DNA from: Taenia hydatigena | Taxonomy: Eukaryota > Platyhelminthes > Cestoda > Cyclophyllidea > Taeniidae | Reading direction: 5' to 3' | Assembly: GCA_036345935.2 (NCBI GenBank) | Contig: JADWOT020000004.1 | Coordinates: 16,237,423 to 16,301,422 of the forward strand | Length of the DNA stretch: 64,000 nucleotides | Shown here: in pieces, positions 37,087-50,400 of the stretch | Layout of the letters: each line of letters starts with the position of its first letter | Numbering within the stretch: position 1 is the stretch's first letter | Translations under genes and position numbers: made by a program | Notes under the pieces: model-generated | The model's database searches: none | What the model was told of the DNA's origin: nothing | The model's input: only the letters and a program-made list of their open reading frames with translations

Positions 37087-38830
37087 ATGATGGTTATCAC
37101 AACATCCCACATCTTGATACTCCTGCTGGCCACGTCGAAGGTGGAGAAGGTTGAGGCGCTGTGTGGCTTTGGCAAGGTGGTCTATCCCAATCGCTATTTG
37201 CAGTTTCCAAGCACAAAAATCACAGTGCCTCCTTACGCCGACATCGGGACGCGGTGGAGGACACCGGACGGTAAATTTGACTGCGCCGTCTTCGGCGTGG
37301 ATACTTTGCGACCCTACGTGCTGGAGGTGAGTTGCTGCCTCATCAAATCCACCGACCTTGAACCCTGGGGTGAGGTTAAGAAGAGGCGTTTACTCAGCGG
37401 TATTCATCAAATCTTTATGGAAGGTGCTTTAGCTTGATGTAACTTCCATATAATCAAGATCAATGGTTATGCTTACTTTATACACCTTTAACATTGCGAC
37501 TTGAGGCAAAAGTGAAGGATCGACGTCCTACTTGGTCTTTATCTGCATTGTCGATGTCATTTTGCATGTGATCGTGTGATTGGAGGGTGGTGGAGCCAAG
37601 ACAGTGATTGCCACTTTGGAGGTAGGTCATTAGTAGATTGCGGCGGATAGGGATAAAGCAGCAGGTCTCCCTTCCTCCTTCCAATTCCAAACAAAGTGCA
37701 AGTTGTCTTTGGTTCGTAGTATGAGGAATGCGGCCCTGCGTGTGCTTTCATGCGAGAAGAAGTTTCTCTTGCACCCTTGGGAATTGCACCAAGTAGATGG
37801 AAGGTAACCTTTGAAAAGGGAACATACATTCACACACATTTTTGGGTAAGTAGAGCATCCATTTGCTTATCGCTGGAATACAAATCCATGTCTTTTCACA
37901 AGTCATACTTCAAACAATCCAAGACTGGCGCATTTTTCAAATATAGACGTGATAGAGGTGAAGCTACTGCAACGTGGGATTGTTTCGCTTAGCTTTTAGA
38001 ACTTTCCGGATTGCATTAAGTGTAATTTAATACTTTTTTTCACACGCACCCCACCACTACATGGAGTAGAAGACCTACCTGAAGATATAGAGGGGCAGTC
38101 GGGTAGCCAAGTCACCGACCTATAGGGCCCATACAACCTCAGGAATTGGTTTCATTCTGATTTTCTGGAAATATCCTTCTACGCATGTTGAAAAAGGACT
38201 TTCTAAAATTGCTCCAAAGTATATGAAGGGATTTCGAAATCGTGCGATAAGTTGTGATAAACATGCTACTTATCTTATTCAGTAGGTCAAGCCCAGACGA
38301 AAATGAATCGTGTGAGCTGGCAATATAGCCGGAGGGCATTTGCAATCCTTATACCCAAGATACTCCATTTATTTTCATTAAATGATTTTATTTACATATC
38401 TCTGCTATCTCAGATAGCAAAAGAAGATGTAGCCTTGAAGCAGCTGGTCTTTAGAGACTCTATCCATCTTTTCTAGGTGTTTGAAATCACAGTGTACCTA
38501 GAGTGCCAACGTGGAGTTCTAGTGCTCAATTACGTATAATTATGGTGAATTCGCTACTTTTCTCATAACCGATTTTAGATGATCAACATCCACTGCCACG
38601 ATCCCAGATCAAGTCTCATACATGATTGGGCCAACTTCAAGGTTGAAACCAGTTGTCAAAAAAAAGAACCAAAAGTCATCTTCAAAATGTGCAATGTTAA
38701 TAATCTCTCTTTTGTAGCACATTCTAAAATTTTTCTACAAGACAGCTTTTTGGTGAGCTCCTCGAGGAAAGTAATACGGTTGCTTCGTGTTAACGAGACT
38801 TTACAGGTTCTCATAAAGAGCGAATTTTAA
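37087..38830 (+). CDS. Secreted cysteine-containing protein, unrecognised
   Basis: Three exons in phase 0: 37087-37326 (80 codons), 38477-38533 (19) and 38579-38830 (83 plus stop), giving 182 aa. The introns are 1,150 and 45 bp. The N-terminus is a signal peptide (ILILLLATS core, residues 9-17) with cleavage likely near residue 24. The mature part has six cysteines after cleavage (ALCGFG, FDCAVF, LECQ, IHCHD, TSCQ, MCNV), suggesting disulphides. The first donor (GAG/GTGAGT) and both acceptors (TTTTCTAG, GATTTTAG) are good, and no other phase keeps the frame open. I do not recognise the family; it could be lineage-specific. Additional exons inside the long first intron are possible; a frame near 37,700-37,800 is a candidate. 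Confidence 0.55.
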
Positions 38831-40999
38831 TAAGCAACTCAGAAAGGCTCCGTTACGTGTGTTTCACATGTTAGCGCCGTATACTCACGGTAAATCCATG
38901 GAGAGGTTAACGCTAACGTGAAAAAAGTCAGATTAATGATCTAATGCATGCATGGGCTTGTATTTCCGCTCTGGCGGAGGAAATATTGCGGTTTCAAATT
39001 GCTCAGATTTTATGTTGTTGCGTTAAAGCAGTACTGAAACTTTCAAGCTTACTGTACTTCATGCTCCAAGATTGTAACAGCCGATTGTAAATAAAAAAAG
39101 ACGTTTTAAGGTTCCCGACAGATTTGATGAACCAAATAGCTGTCAAATTTATGCTGTGACAGTGTATTACCTTCTCCAAGAATTTGCTTTAGGACATCAA
39201 GTACTGGCAAAATGGTGGAGCCGACTTCCACTGATTCAGTAGTCCTAGTCTCCGTTCTAGGCACCACCACACGCCCGGCTCACACACCATCGAAAATGAG
39301 CTTCCCAAACCAGTGGTCCTATAAGCTGTTTTAAGAGGAATAAGCTCGACAGGTTAATCGCAAACCAAAAAATAAGTATTAGCTTTAAATCCGGGTTGTT
39401 GCAATTTCCCCTTGGATATGCTGGCATTCAATAGCCCAAGGTGCTTCATGCAATCCGGCAAACCTTGTTGTTTAAAAGGCAATGCTTGCAGTAGAAAGTC
39501 ACTTTAAATAACTCGACAGATCAGCAGATAAAGTGTTAACAGCAGCAGTGGTAAGAGTCGGTGGAAGACGTAGAGCAATACGAAGTGATGTGCTGTCGAC
39601 AATGTAGGTTCAAATGAAGTAGAAAGTGGCAAAACAGGGGGGAGGAGGATGTCAATCACAAATGACCTATGCTAGGTGTAGGGCGAATCACCGCGACTGC
39701 TCAGACTGGAGTTACGTTTGCGCAGTTTCGTGGAGAGGCCAAAGAGCCAACCGTCGGATGGGAAAAGGCGACTAGAGGATTTGCATAGAGGTCGTAGCTG
39801 ACTGGAGAAGCTGTGCTTTCTTAACTGAAAGGGAAAGCACAAAAAATACCCCTCTCAAATAATGCTTTTTTGTCGACCAGGGATTATATCAGGATCGAAC
39901 TTACATCAGATATGCACACAAGCTCTCTCCTGTCGTGATCATGCCTTGGAATTGCCGCTTAGAAACCTGGAGCGAATCATTTTACGCACGTAAGGATTGC
40001 TGGGGTTGTGTTAGTTATTAGTGCGACTTTTAACACACCACTTTTACCAACAGGTTGCATGGGTGTGAGCTGTCGACTGATAATAGAAAGCAAGCAAAGT
40101 AAAGCCTTCCAGCACCTCGGTCGTGGTAGTCGACTTCTCTTCAAGATGGAACGCAGTGACGAACGTGTCAGATGTTTTGTGTTAGTGTTGGAATTTGCGC
40201 ACCGTCATCTAACATCTCAAAATGTAATTTCAGTGGAAATTATATGCCGACGTGCAGTGAGCAGCTCTTGAAAAGTCTACATCCTTCGTTCACATAACCT
40301 CGATTTTGGTAACAGACCACATGGGAGCTCCGCCATTGTACCCCTGCGGGGCGACGTGGCCTTCGGGTCATGCCCTTCTGTAGATCGCAAGAACATTCTA
40401 CTTAAGTATTAAGTCTTTTTTCGGCTTCAGGTAAGTCTCGGGGCACTACGTTTCGACTTCAAGGAATAAACTTTGGCGCTATAGGGAAATGGTTGGCGAA
40501 AGGTAGGAGTTTTTTTAGTGTGACAATAATGCATTCTCCGTAAGAAGTCATTATACTTAGAATGTCGCAAGTTTTCGTTAAGCATGAAGACGTCAGCCAC
40601 AACACAACATCCAGGTTTGTTAGATGGATTGGTTAGAAGTTTTTTTCCTCTGCCTTACCTATGCCGAGAGGGTGCCCTGGGTTTCACTTTAGACTAAGTG
40701 ACAAAGAAGAGAAATGAGTCCTCACTAGTTATTAAATAAAAACGCATTAGGCAGAGGATGAGGTTAGTTGAAAATTGCAGAAATCACTTACACGTCGCAT
40801 AAATGATTTAGTTGGCTTTGAGGCCTAAAACGTAGTGACAGATTTGCAATTGATTAAGGGTACAATGGAAAAATGGACCAGTTCTTGAATTAGTGCGTTC
40901 TCGTTCAGTGTCACTTACATGTGACGCTTGAGTTTCCCCACACAGTCTTCCATTAATTAATGAATTCATGCACTCACTCCAGTCTCCGCCTACTTCCAA
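38831..40999. other. Intergenic DNA, no clear gene
   Basis: AT-rich, with no domain resemblance in the short frames (for example 40,008-40,271). One strong minus-strand donor (ACATGTAAGTGAC, about 40,914-40,922) may belong to the gene fragment described at 41,000-41,247. Confidence 0.4.
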
Positions 41000-41247
41000 T
41001 AATTCACCTTCAACAACAGACGATTTGCCAGTTAGGCTGAACTCCTCTACGACTACCATTGCCAAGGGGAGACTCCCTTCTTCTTGTACAGTTAAACAAT
41101 GGACTTCGTGTCGAGGTGGCGACCGAGGTCAGCCGTTCTACAAGCTGACAGAGTATTTCTTCACGCAAACGACTGCTGTGCTCTAGGCTGGGAAAACCTA
41201 ACTCACAAATCACACTCATCACTGTCATTGCTACACAAACTGGATCG
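41000..41247 (-). CDS. Possible exon(s) of a MyTH4-like domain protein
   Basis: On the minus strand a good acceptor (AAAAAGATTTCAG) at 41,248 opens a frame reading DPVCVAMTVMSVICELGF and then RLREEILCQLVERLTS. The pattern LR(E/D)EI.CQL...LT is that of MyTH4 domains found in unconventional myosins and some RhoGAPs. I could not join this in phase to the next plausible block (about 41,065-40,919, ending at a GTAAGT donor), and the rest of a MyTH4 or FERM module was not found. It starts 214 bases beyond the rhophilin stop, so it would be a separate gene on the same strand. Treat as a fragment only. Confidence 0.3.
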
Positions 41248-41460
41248 CTGAAATCTTTTTGATAGGCAGATCCCCGTGAGCTCTCACAGTGACTATAATC
41301 ACCACCCTTCACTGCTATCTCTAGTGATAGGGTGTGAACTGGTGCAAGTACTGCGTGGGCTGAAGTTACTGATGAAGGAAAACGTCAAGATCACGAATCA
41401 AACTTAAGTTTTGTCATTTTCCAAGTCCTCTAGCGCACTGATGACCCATACATGAATGGC

Positions 41461-44400
41461 TCACGTGCTATAGCTCAAAAGGTTGCTAAGGCCCTGTTGG
41501 AAAAAACTGAGGAGGAGACTAATCAAAGTGCGTTTGGAGGTTCCCACCTTGGGAGTGGTTGGTTCAGGCGCTGGGGTATCTGGCGTAGTGAGATAGATGG
41601 AGGGTCTGCGAGCTGTGGGCTTCGGATCGGGTGGGATGGGACGGAGCAGAGTGAGTTTGACAACGTCCACTTCGAGAGGAAAGGTGACAGGCACCGCGTT
41701 CTCCCCATTCACACCACATTCACCATTTTCACCGATTTCAGTGGCAGTGGCAGCTGCGGCCTGAGCTCGGAGTGCCCGGCTGTAGCCTTCTGCACCGAAA
41801 CGAATGGCTGCCACCGCCTGATTGTGCGTCATAAAGCGCGCATCCATATCGTTGATGCCCACTACGAGGTCACCGGTGCGCATGCCATTTTCGCTGGCCG
41901 GAGTATCCGCGTCCACGCCAAGAACCTCCACCGGGCCGGTCCCTGTAGCGGTATTGGTGTACAGGATTGTAGGTGAAGAACATAATACTCAAGCATCAAG
42001 AAAAGTCGTCCCCGTTCGTTCATTTATCTATGCTCTTTCCCCAAAGCCGCACAGAGCTAACCATGGTTTTTGTGACTGTTCAAACAGATGAAATTGTTGG
42101 TTGGTTATGATAATCTATTTTGTGGATCATCACAGTGCTGATCAAATCACCTGTGTATCCAAATTATCGTGCTAAAGTGGCTTCCAGGTCTACAAATACG
42201 CACCGTTTCAGAGTAATTTGACGACACTGACACAAAATTACATTTGACTACATGGATCTCCTCGGTCTGTCATATGCTGGAAAAACGGAGATATTTTGAT
42301 CATAAGCTACTTCCAGACTTGTGTCTCTTAAAGTCTTCGATAACAACTCTGAGACAGTTGCATTTTCCACATGAAGCTCCCTCCTACCTTGAATGCTGAA
42401 GCCATAAACCACTTTATCATCACGAACTAGCTGCACTGAATAGGGTTTTGACCAGCGCTTTTGTGCGTTGAAGTATCTCAAGGGTCCCAGATCGTAGAAG
42501 GGATCTTCGGCCTTTGTTAGCATATTCCTCCCGCTCTTGAGCAAATTGCAACACAAGTCTTTTGGCAACTCGATTTCAGTGGGTAAGAAGGTCGGCCCTG
42601 CCCACGGATTTGCTTCGGCTTTTCCTGCAGCAGCGGCAGTGGCTGATGACTTCCTGCTTGTGGTGGAGGTGGTGGAGATAACACTTGCTGTGCCCCTATT
42701 CGGGGAGGGTCGACTAAAAGACTTCGATCTGGGCAACCATTTATTGCGTGGTTTTTTGACAGGACCCGGGTTGGAGCTTCTGTTATCATTCGTTACGCGG
42801 CTCAGTTGTTCCGCCCACCTAAAAAGTATTAGCCAACAGAAATTATTGCAGCGATGTTTTTCAGGCCTGAGATGCTTTGCAATTATTTTGGTGCCCCCTA
42901 GGTCTTGACACTGCAAGATGAACGTCTTGAATAATGACAACGGGTTGTAGCTAGTTGAGTTTGGAGCTCTTAGTTCAGTTATAATCTGGCAATAACTCCA
43001 CAATGAAGATGAACTCTCCCGACGTGGAGGTTTACCCTCACCTAAGAGTTCGCTAAAAGCTCCTTAGCTCACTGATGGCTACAAGACACCAAATGAAGGT
43101 GTGTTACCCTTAAGTTTGGAAGAAATTGCGTACTCTGCCCGAATGGTGTAAAAGCGCCAATTCCAAACAACAAGATTAGCATTTAATCAGAAATTGAGTG
43201 CCTATAAAGCAAAGCCTACTGTAGACTTGATCGTCTCAGAGATCATCAGAGAGAGCAAAATGCCAATGAAGTGGCATTTGTCAAAATCAAGTCAAACAGC
43301 ATTTCGACTCTAGAAATAAACTACAAAGGTTAGCATCAAGAGCACCGCTCTTGACAACACGCTTGCTGACAAGGCCTTTATAATCACCTCCACTTTGTCG
43401 AGTTTCACACCTTTCGATTGCCACGCTAGCGCCGTGTAGCTCTGCTCCTAGAGCTCATAAGTCTAGTCATCAAGTCCTCCTTTTGCCACAACTAAAATTC
43501 CAAATTTTCATAACCCATATAACTTTTGGATATAACTTGTGCAATTAGAACGACTATGCGCATGATAGTCAACGCACATGTCCACATCTTTGCCAACAAA
43601 GGTCTTGAAAGTTGCTTCGCGGTTGAGATCGGAGGACTGTTCAATGGATTGGAGAGCCATTCGCGCCCAGGACAGCGCCTCGGCCAGACAGACCTGGCCA
43701 AGGAGGTGGGCATCTTTGCGGGTGGAGGGTGGGGCCACCACCTCACCCTCCAGGCCTCCTCCGATTCCTGTCAAATTTGGCATGGAGACAGCCGAGTCTG
43801 AGGAGTATCCAGAGCGCAAACTTATTGAGGAAGAACGGCCTCCATAGGAGCTTAGGTCTTCCGAAGCTGTTAACAATAGCGAAGATGAGAAAGTTGGTCA
43901 TCTTTGATAGTAAGGTTTTGGGTCATACAACAATTAATCCTATGAATGCAAGAAGGGCGGCAACTTACCGCGCGATTTGCCTCGACCCAAACCACTGAGG
44001 GAGAGACTGGAGAAGGTGCGTTTAATTCGGGACACTGGACGTGGGGTGTCGCCATTAACAGAGGGTCCGTGACGTCGACGTCGGTGATGGAGGTGTCTAC
44101 GGCTAGCTCGCGGAGTCTCCCGATGCAGTTTAATGTAGGGCTTCAGCATTGTGAACAGATCGTCTAAACCCAGCACAGTTTTTTATAATGGCTCAAGCAA
44201 AGCGATCCAGTTACTTTATTGGATTTGAGTACCAGAGAAGCCAATACCAAAGTAGTCTACTCAAGTCCAATTTTGATGTAACAGGACATGCCCTTCAGAT
44301 TGAAACGTTAAGTAACCCAACAATATGAAACAGCTTTATCAATCATCGGCGTTTTCGCCAAAATTTTCATTACATTGTAAGTACAATTGACATTTTGTAG

Positions 44401-47400
44401 CTCTTGATAATACTCACCAAGCCCTTTTTACTGACTGCTATCAAACGGGATGCGTGATTGCTCTTATGAGTGCTCTTACTACCAAGATAGGGATGGACTC
44501 TTACACAATGGAATTCTCACAGAATTAGGGATGATTAATGACAAAGTGCTGGGTGATATAGGAGTCCAGAGTAAACGATTTACAGCTTTTGGAATTGCGC
44601 ATTCATTGGTGGCAAAGTAGTGGCATCTTGACCACATTACAAATACCACGCACCTTACTCATTGTTTTTGCTCTTTCCATATAATTGTGGTACAGTTTAA
44701 TGCAATCAAATGCCATCATAAACCCACGTCACACATGTGTGACGCTGGCAGAATGGTAACACCTGATCCCCTTAAATCACATGCCATTTCCCCTGTCACA
44801 CGTAACGCAAGTTGAGGTGAAGACAACTACGAAGGTCTGGATTAAGTACTTAAAGACCAAAAAAGGTGCTTGGGTATGACATTCTCTAAACGTCTTTAAA
44901 TAAAATCCCCTTTTCGTGGGTAAAATTTTGTAGCTACATGCATGGATAAACTTTGAAGAAATTTGAGAGCAAAAAGTCTGCAAAAGAGAACAGTTATAGG
45001 GACCATGACATAAGAGAAAGGCGTTGGTATAGGCGAGTTGATTGACACACATTGGATTGAGTCTGTGCATCGAAGCATCGTCAACAAACTGCAAGCTAAT
45101 GGCACCAAGACGTTAGTGCTTTTAATACCCACGTCACATATATGCGAAGCATAAATTCTATCAATTTCGCGGTGACAGTGCATTACACCAAATCCCGCTA
45201 CCGGTAATCGTGATCGGCGGGTTTCATGAGCTGAAAAAAAACATTAAATCGGTGCCGCCTAGGTTGATTGTCATTAACAATAGCTCACTCAAGCATGCAC
45301 TAACGATCGCCGGCTACTTACTTAGTTGTCTAGCGACTTCAGCATCGAGAAAGCCATCGTTCGAGAAAAGTCCCTCCACCGGTAAGGGCTTCACCTGGAA
45401 CGGTTCAGTGTCAGGCACTTTTCCATCAGTAGCAAGGCAAAGGAGGATAACGGCGAGTTTGTAGTTAATTTGTGCCTGATAGTATTGGGATTTCACCTCC
45501 AAAAGTTTCAGCCACGAGGTGGGGATGACCGCGGTCACTTGACTCCCCTCTGGATCGTCGTAAGCAGATGCTATTGGCGTGGCCACCTTACCGTAACTTT
45601 CACTCAACTGTAAAAGAATGGAAGGGGAAACTAAAGTAGTGTTAGTGCAATCTTTAAAGGGTCAATTTAAGCAACAGTGACTTGAAGTTTACAATATACG
45701 CCCCGATTACTAAAACATGCAAAACCTTCAGCCATTTGAGGGGAGTGTATGAATCGCTGAAAACCAGCAGGAGAAAAGACATCACGATCTCAACGGATTC
45801 ACAAAATCACTTTAACCTTAATTCATAGTCGAAGAAGGCTGGTTTGTCATCCTAGGACGATGTTCAAGTTAGTACGTGTTTATTTATAAAGACCTGATTT
45901 TACACATGAAATCACCAAGATGAATGACTTACGAAGCCTGCGCCACCAATGTACTTGACCAGTTGCGTGACTTTACTCTCATTTCGGCATTCGAGCATCT
46001 GCCTCAGGAATACCGACTCCTGAGCCTGCAACTGGAATGGATCACGAAACAGTCAGTTGGGAATGAGGGATGGAAGTGGAAGGACTGGAGCGCGCGAAAG
46101 GACGAAGGGTTCCGAAACAACAAAGGTAGCTAACCTGCATGATTCGCATGAGAAACCTCAAGAGCTCAGGACTCATGTCGCGACTGGGTGCATGGGCAAA
46201 GCCATCCAGCAGCACTTGAAGGTTCGTACGAGCCTGCACAAACCAACGCGTCTGTTCCGACAGACCATCTGCCGACTCGGTGTTCTGCAAAGAGGCAAAC
46301 ACACGACACTCAACTATCCCCTTTCCGACTCTCCCATAGTACTGGGGAGGAGGTCCCCTTTAGGCCATCTGAAACACGACATGCAAACGTCACCTGTCCA
46401 CATTCACCTGTCGTCCAGGTGTTTAAGGCAATTGAACTGGACGTCACATCTTTCCACTCTCAGATAACACAAATCGCCAGTCTGTGGTCACCGAAAGACA
46501 CTCTCCAATTTGAGCTGTGCATAGTCTTCACATTGACTGCACCATTGTCACCTCCTGCCAGTTTGCAGAAGGCATGAACAAATAATCTTCCCACAATGCA
46601 GTGCAGCCTTCGTCAGTGTTACTAGCAGGTGCAGCTACCCTGCATTTGGCCTAGTGATTTACCATTTTGCTGCTTAGAGGTGGCCTTCAATGCCTTCTAC
46701 TCTCAAGTCTCTTCACCAACCACCACTTCCTACCGAACCACTGTAGGCAGTACAACCACCCAGTCGAGCTTTGTCTTTCGTATTACGAAGAATCATGTGA
46801 TGAAGGTGGCCTACGATTTTACCGCAGAAGTTTAATTTGCGCCACCTCGTCCTCCCATATCCTTCTCATTGACGCTCACGCCTTTCACCTCATATTGTGC
46901 AACCCACCCATCTGAATGGAATGCCAGCTACTTTGCCAGAATCATAAATGCGGAACTGCACTTAGCCAAGAAAACTGACGCCAATAGCTCCTACTGCGAG
47001 AAGAACAAGTGCCCCATAACTAGAGGTCGTCTTCGTGCCTCTGACTTCTTCCTCAGGCGACCTGTAAGTGAACGGAGCAGAAGTCATTCACATCAGCAGT
47101 TCATTCAATGACCCGTCAATCACTGTCATTCATGGATCGTCTCCATCACACAAGTGAGTTCGGTCAGTAAATCGTTCGAGAGGACATACAGAACAACAGC
47201 AGCAATCAATTCGGACCGCTGCTCAGGTGAGTGTCAACTCATGCAGTCTGTTAGATCTCAAAGGAATCAAATAAGGAAAGGAAGGGGAGTGATGGAATTG
47301 TCGACGGGATGCCTTTGTGCATGAATGGTGAAGTTAGTTCGTTTGATAATGCCTCACCATACCCATGCCTTCATACCCAATGTCGTCCTTTCATCATCGG

Positions 47401-50400
47401 AAGCACTGTGTGCTCGCACCGAAGGAGCGGCCATTCGATAGGCGATGGGAGCGGAATGATGGCGACTTTACCCACAATCTCCTCCACCACCAACAAGCGA
47501 AGCGAACAATGTGCAGCGGTATTTGTGCACCAACAAATCTACACAAAAGCCGTTGGTGCTGACTAACGAGTGTATTTGGCTGGTCGTAGGCGTTGGTGGG
47601 TAGGTAGTTGAGTGGGTGAGTGGAAGTGAGCTGCCTCAGTTTTCACCTACCCTCGCTCTCTCTCTCCACCTCGACCTCCTGTCCAAAGCAATATACATAC
47701 ATTTGCACACACACACACACACGTGCAAATGTACAGTCATTAATTGGTTCAGAGAGAAGTAGCTCGAGAGAGCCAAATCCGTGCCAACAAGTCAGATCAC
47801 ACGTATGCCTTCGTGAGTAGGGATGCCAGAATTCAAACCCTCGATTACGTGGGTAACCAAGTGCGAAATTTCTTTTAACTCACACAAAAGCAAACAGAGA
47901 AAATTTTGACAAATCTGGATGCACGACGTAACATGGAATTGCATTATTCACTCATTGAACACGCTACTAGAAAGATAAAATTTTGAACATAAAAGTGTGC
48001 GTGTCGATAGCATAATTGCTTAGAAACTGTTAAAATTATAAAAACAAAAAGGAGAATTTAATTTATTCAATTCTGTATATTTATTCGCAGCCAAAAATCC
48101 GGATTTTTGCTGGACCTTCGGACCAAGCCGGTGGATCTCCGACCCTAATGCACGCCAGTAATGCATATTCTGCTCCTGAATGATGGCTTTCCTCGTATTC
48201 AGAAACGTCTTGGAACTCTACACTGATGATAACGGAAAGCATATCCGATTCTAGAGGACAGCCACCTTGACTTTTAAAACTTGGCGTAACACGTATAATT
48301 TGTGAAGACCTCTAACAGAAAGGTTGATGATGAGATTCACCTTCAGCAACTAACTCGATTCCGTTTTCTGCAAGAATGATATTAACGAGACTGTCTACGG
48401 CACCTGTATGAAGACATCTATAGAGTGAACATGCGACATCTGCTCCACCTCCCTGATAGTTAGATAGCACCTGGATAAGTATATGCATGGAAAGGACGAG
48501 TCCCTATCTTCATGAAACTGTCTTAAATTCTGTTATTTACTAAATGCCTGCTATTAAACCACTGTCTCCAATGCAGTTCCATTGGAATCACCAAGTAAAA
48601 TTAATGACGTTGGGATCAGGTAATTTCTCAGTTACACAAAAATTCAATGTTGAGATGGCTGATGCGGGAGCTTGACCAAGGGTAGCGTCGGAACCGATGT
48701 TCGAAATAGGAGAGGAGCTTTACAATTCTTTGATAAGTCTTTTAACTCTTTGCTATAATCTAGCGGCAGTACAAGACGCCATGATCGCACTTTTGCTTGG
48801 CCCTTCTGTATATCGGCAATACATATTCTGACCTTGTATTATGGCTTCTTTGTTCTTCAGGAGAGGCTTAGAACGCCATACTTGACTACTTCAGGTTTGC
48901 ATTTTGCGAAGTTTCATCTCATATGCTAAGAGAAAAGAACCGAGCTGTCGCGGTCTCGAATAGTTGATGGTCCGCAAGACACACAACTGCCAATCAGGCC
49001 ACGGAGAGCCCAGTAGAGTAGATTAACATCACAGAGATGCAATTTTTGATCCGCATTTGGCGCGGTCGATTCTCCACAAAAACAAGTCCCTTAGATATGA
49101 ACAAGAATGATCTAGAAATTACCTTTTCGACTAGGTGATGTGATTTCTGCGGAACAGGTGTATGTGTGCGTGGGTTTGCTTGCATGGCTGTAATCCTATG
49201 CGCTGAGGTGAGATGTAGCACCAGGCAAACTCTCATATTACAGACCTAGTAATAAATACATTTTGTTCACTAAGTACTTGAGTTGTATGCTTGACTGCGC
49301 AACAGTTCTTTAATATTCGTGAATTTTGGGCATGGTATTTTATCTATGTCACTTCTGCCAACAGCCCACCAAGGCGGATGCACATGCTTTCACGTCTTCC
49401 GGGCGCTACAAAGGGAAGCGATTAACTTCTAATCCCATAATTTGAACACTTAAAGGGGAGTGCGAGAAACGTACGCAAGCAGCAGCGATTTGTGAACTGA
49501 GAGCGGCATAGTTGAAGATGAGAGAGCCTTTTTCGAAAGCCGGTGATCGTTGATCGTGTTGATACCCGGTAAATGAATCGGACCTACAAAATGTTTATTA
49601 ATGAAGCACAATCACAAGGTTACGGCTGCGAAAATAGGCACATTGGAGACCTTTATGGCTTGGAAAAACAATGCCTAATGCAGTGGTAGGTAATAAGCAT
49701 AATTTATTATCACTCTGAAAGATCTGCAGCTTCGACCAGTACGGACACTGTTCCTCAAGGTGGAGGCAATGGTGATGTTGCATATGTGCTTTTGAACGCG
49801 GACACAAGTCTAGAGAATAGTTGGGGAAGACTTCAAGAACGGTGGAAAACCAGAGTGCTGAGTCACAAGAATGAATCCCAATGGTGTAAAAGGCGGTAAT
49901 TTCCACGTTTATGCACAATTCACAATGTTAAAGCCGGGATACTCGATGCACAGTCTGCCTTGGAATTGCAGTTGGAGTGAAATATTTTGGTAGTACCAAT
50001 GAACTTAACCACGTTTGAAAGCCCAACTTCTAGACGTCGAAATGTGCGCACGGCCTCTCTTCCTCGAAGTCAATTTTTCTGCCTTGCCAGGTATGGGAGG
50101 TCTCGATTCGCCTTGAACACCTCACTTCCAAATACTCATTTTATGTGGTTTGGAAGATGGGAAAAAGATGGGGACTCATTTAAATTTGACTAAAGGATGC
50201 CACCGTAAATGTGAATCATCAACCAGGTGTTGGGTGTAGAAGCCGGTTGGACTAGTTGCATGCATAATTAAATTCGCTTTGAGAGAGACTACCACATCTG
50301 AGCTGTTTGTGGTGTTGGAACAATAGATATACACACACAAACACACCCCCACATGCGAGTGCCAAACCGGTGAATCACTGACGCGGAGCAAATAATCCCA

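Noticed and set aside
41461..41976. 174-codon plus-strand frame over the rhophilin PDZ exon
   Set aside because: Shadow of the minus-strand coding exon 41942-41461, which carries the PDZ motifs and fits the splice phase.
47309..47566. 85-codon frame present in both inverted arms (also 59,583-59,840)
   Set aside because: Conservation between arms is explained by recent duplication of all sequence, coding or not. No domain or splice context supports it.
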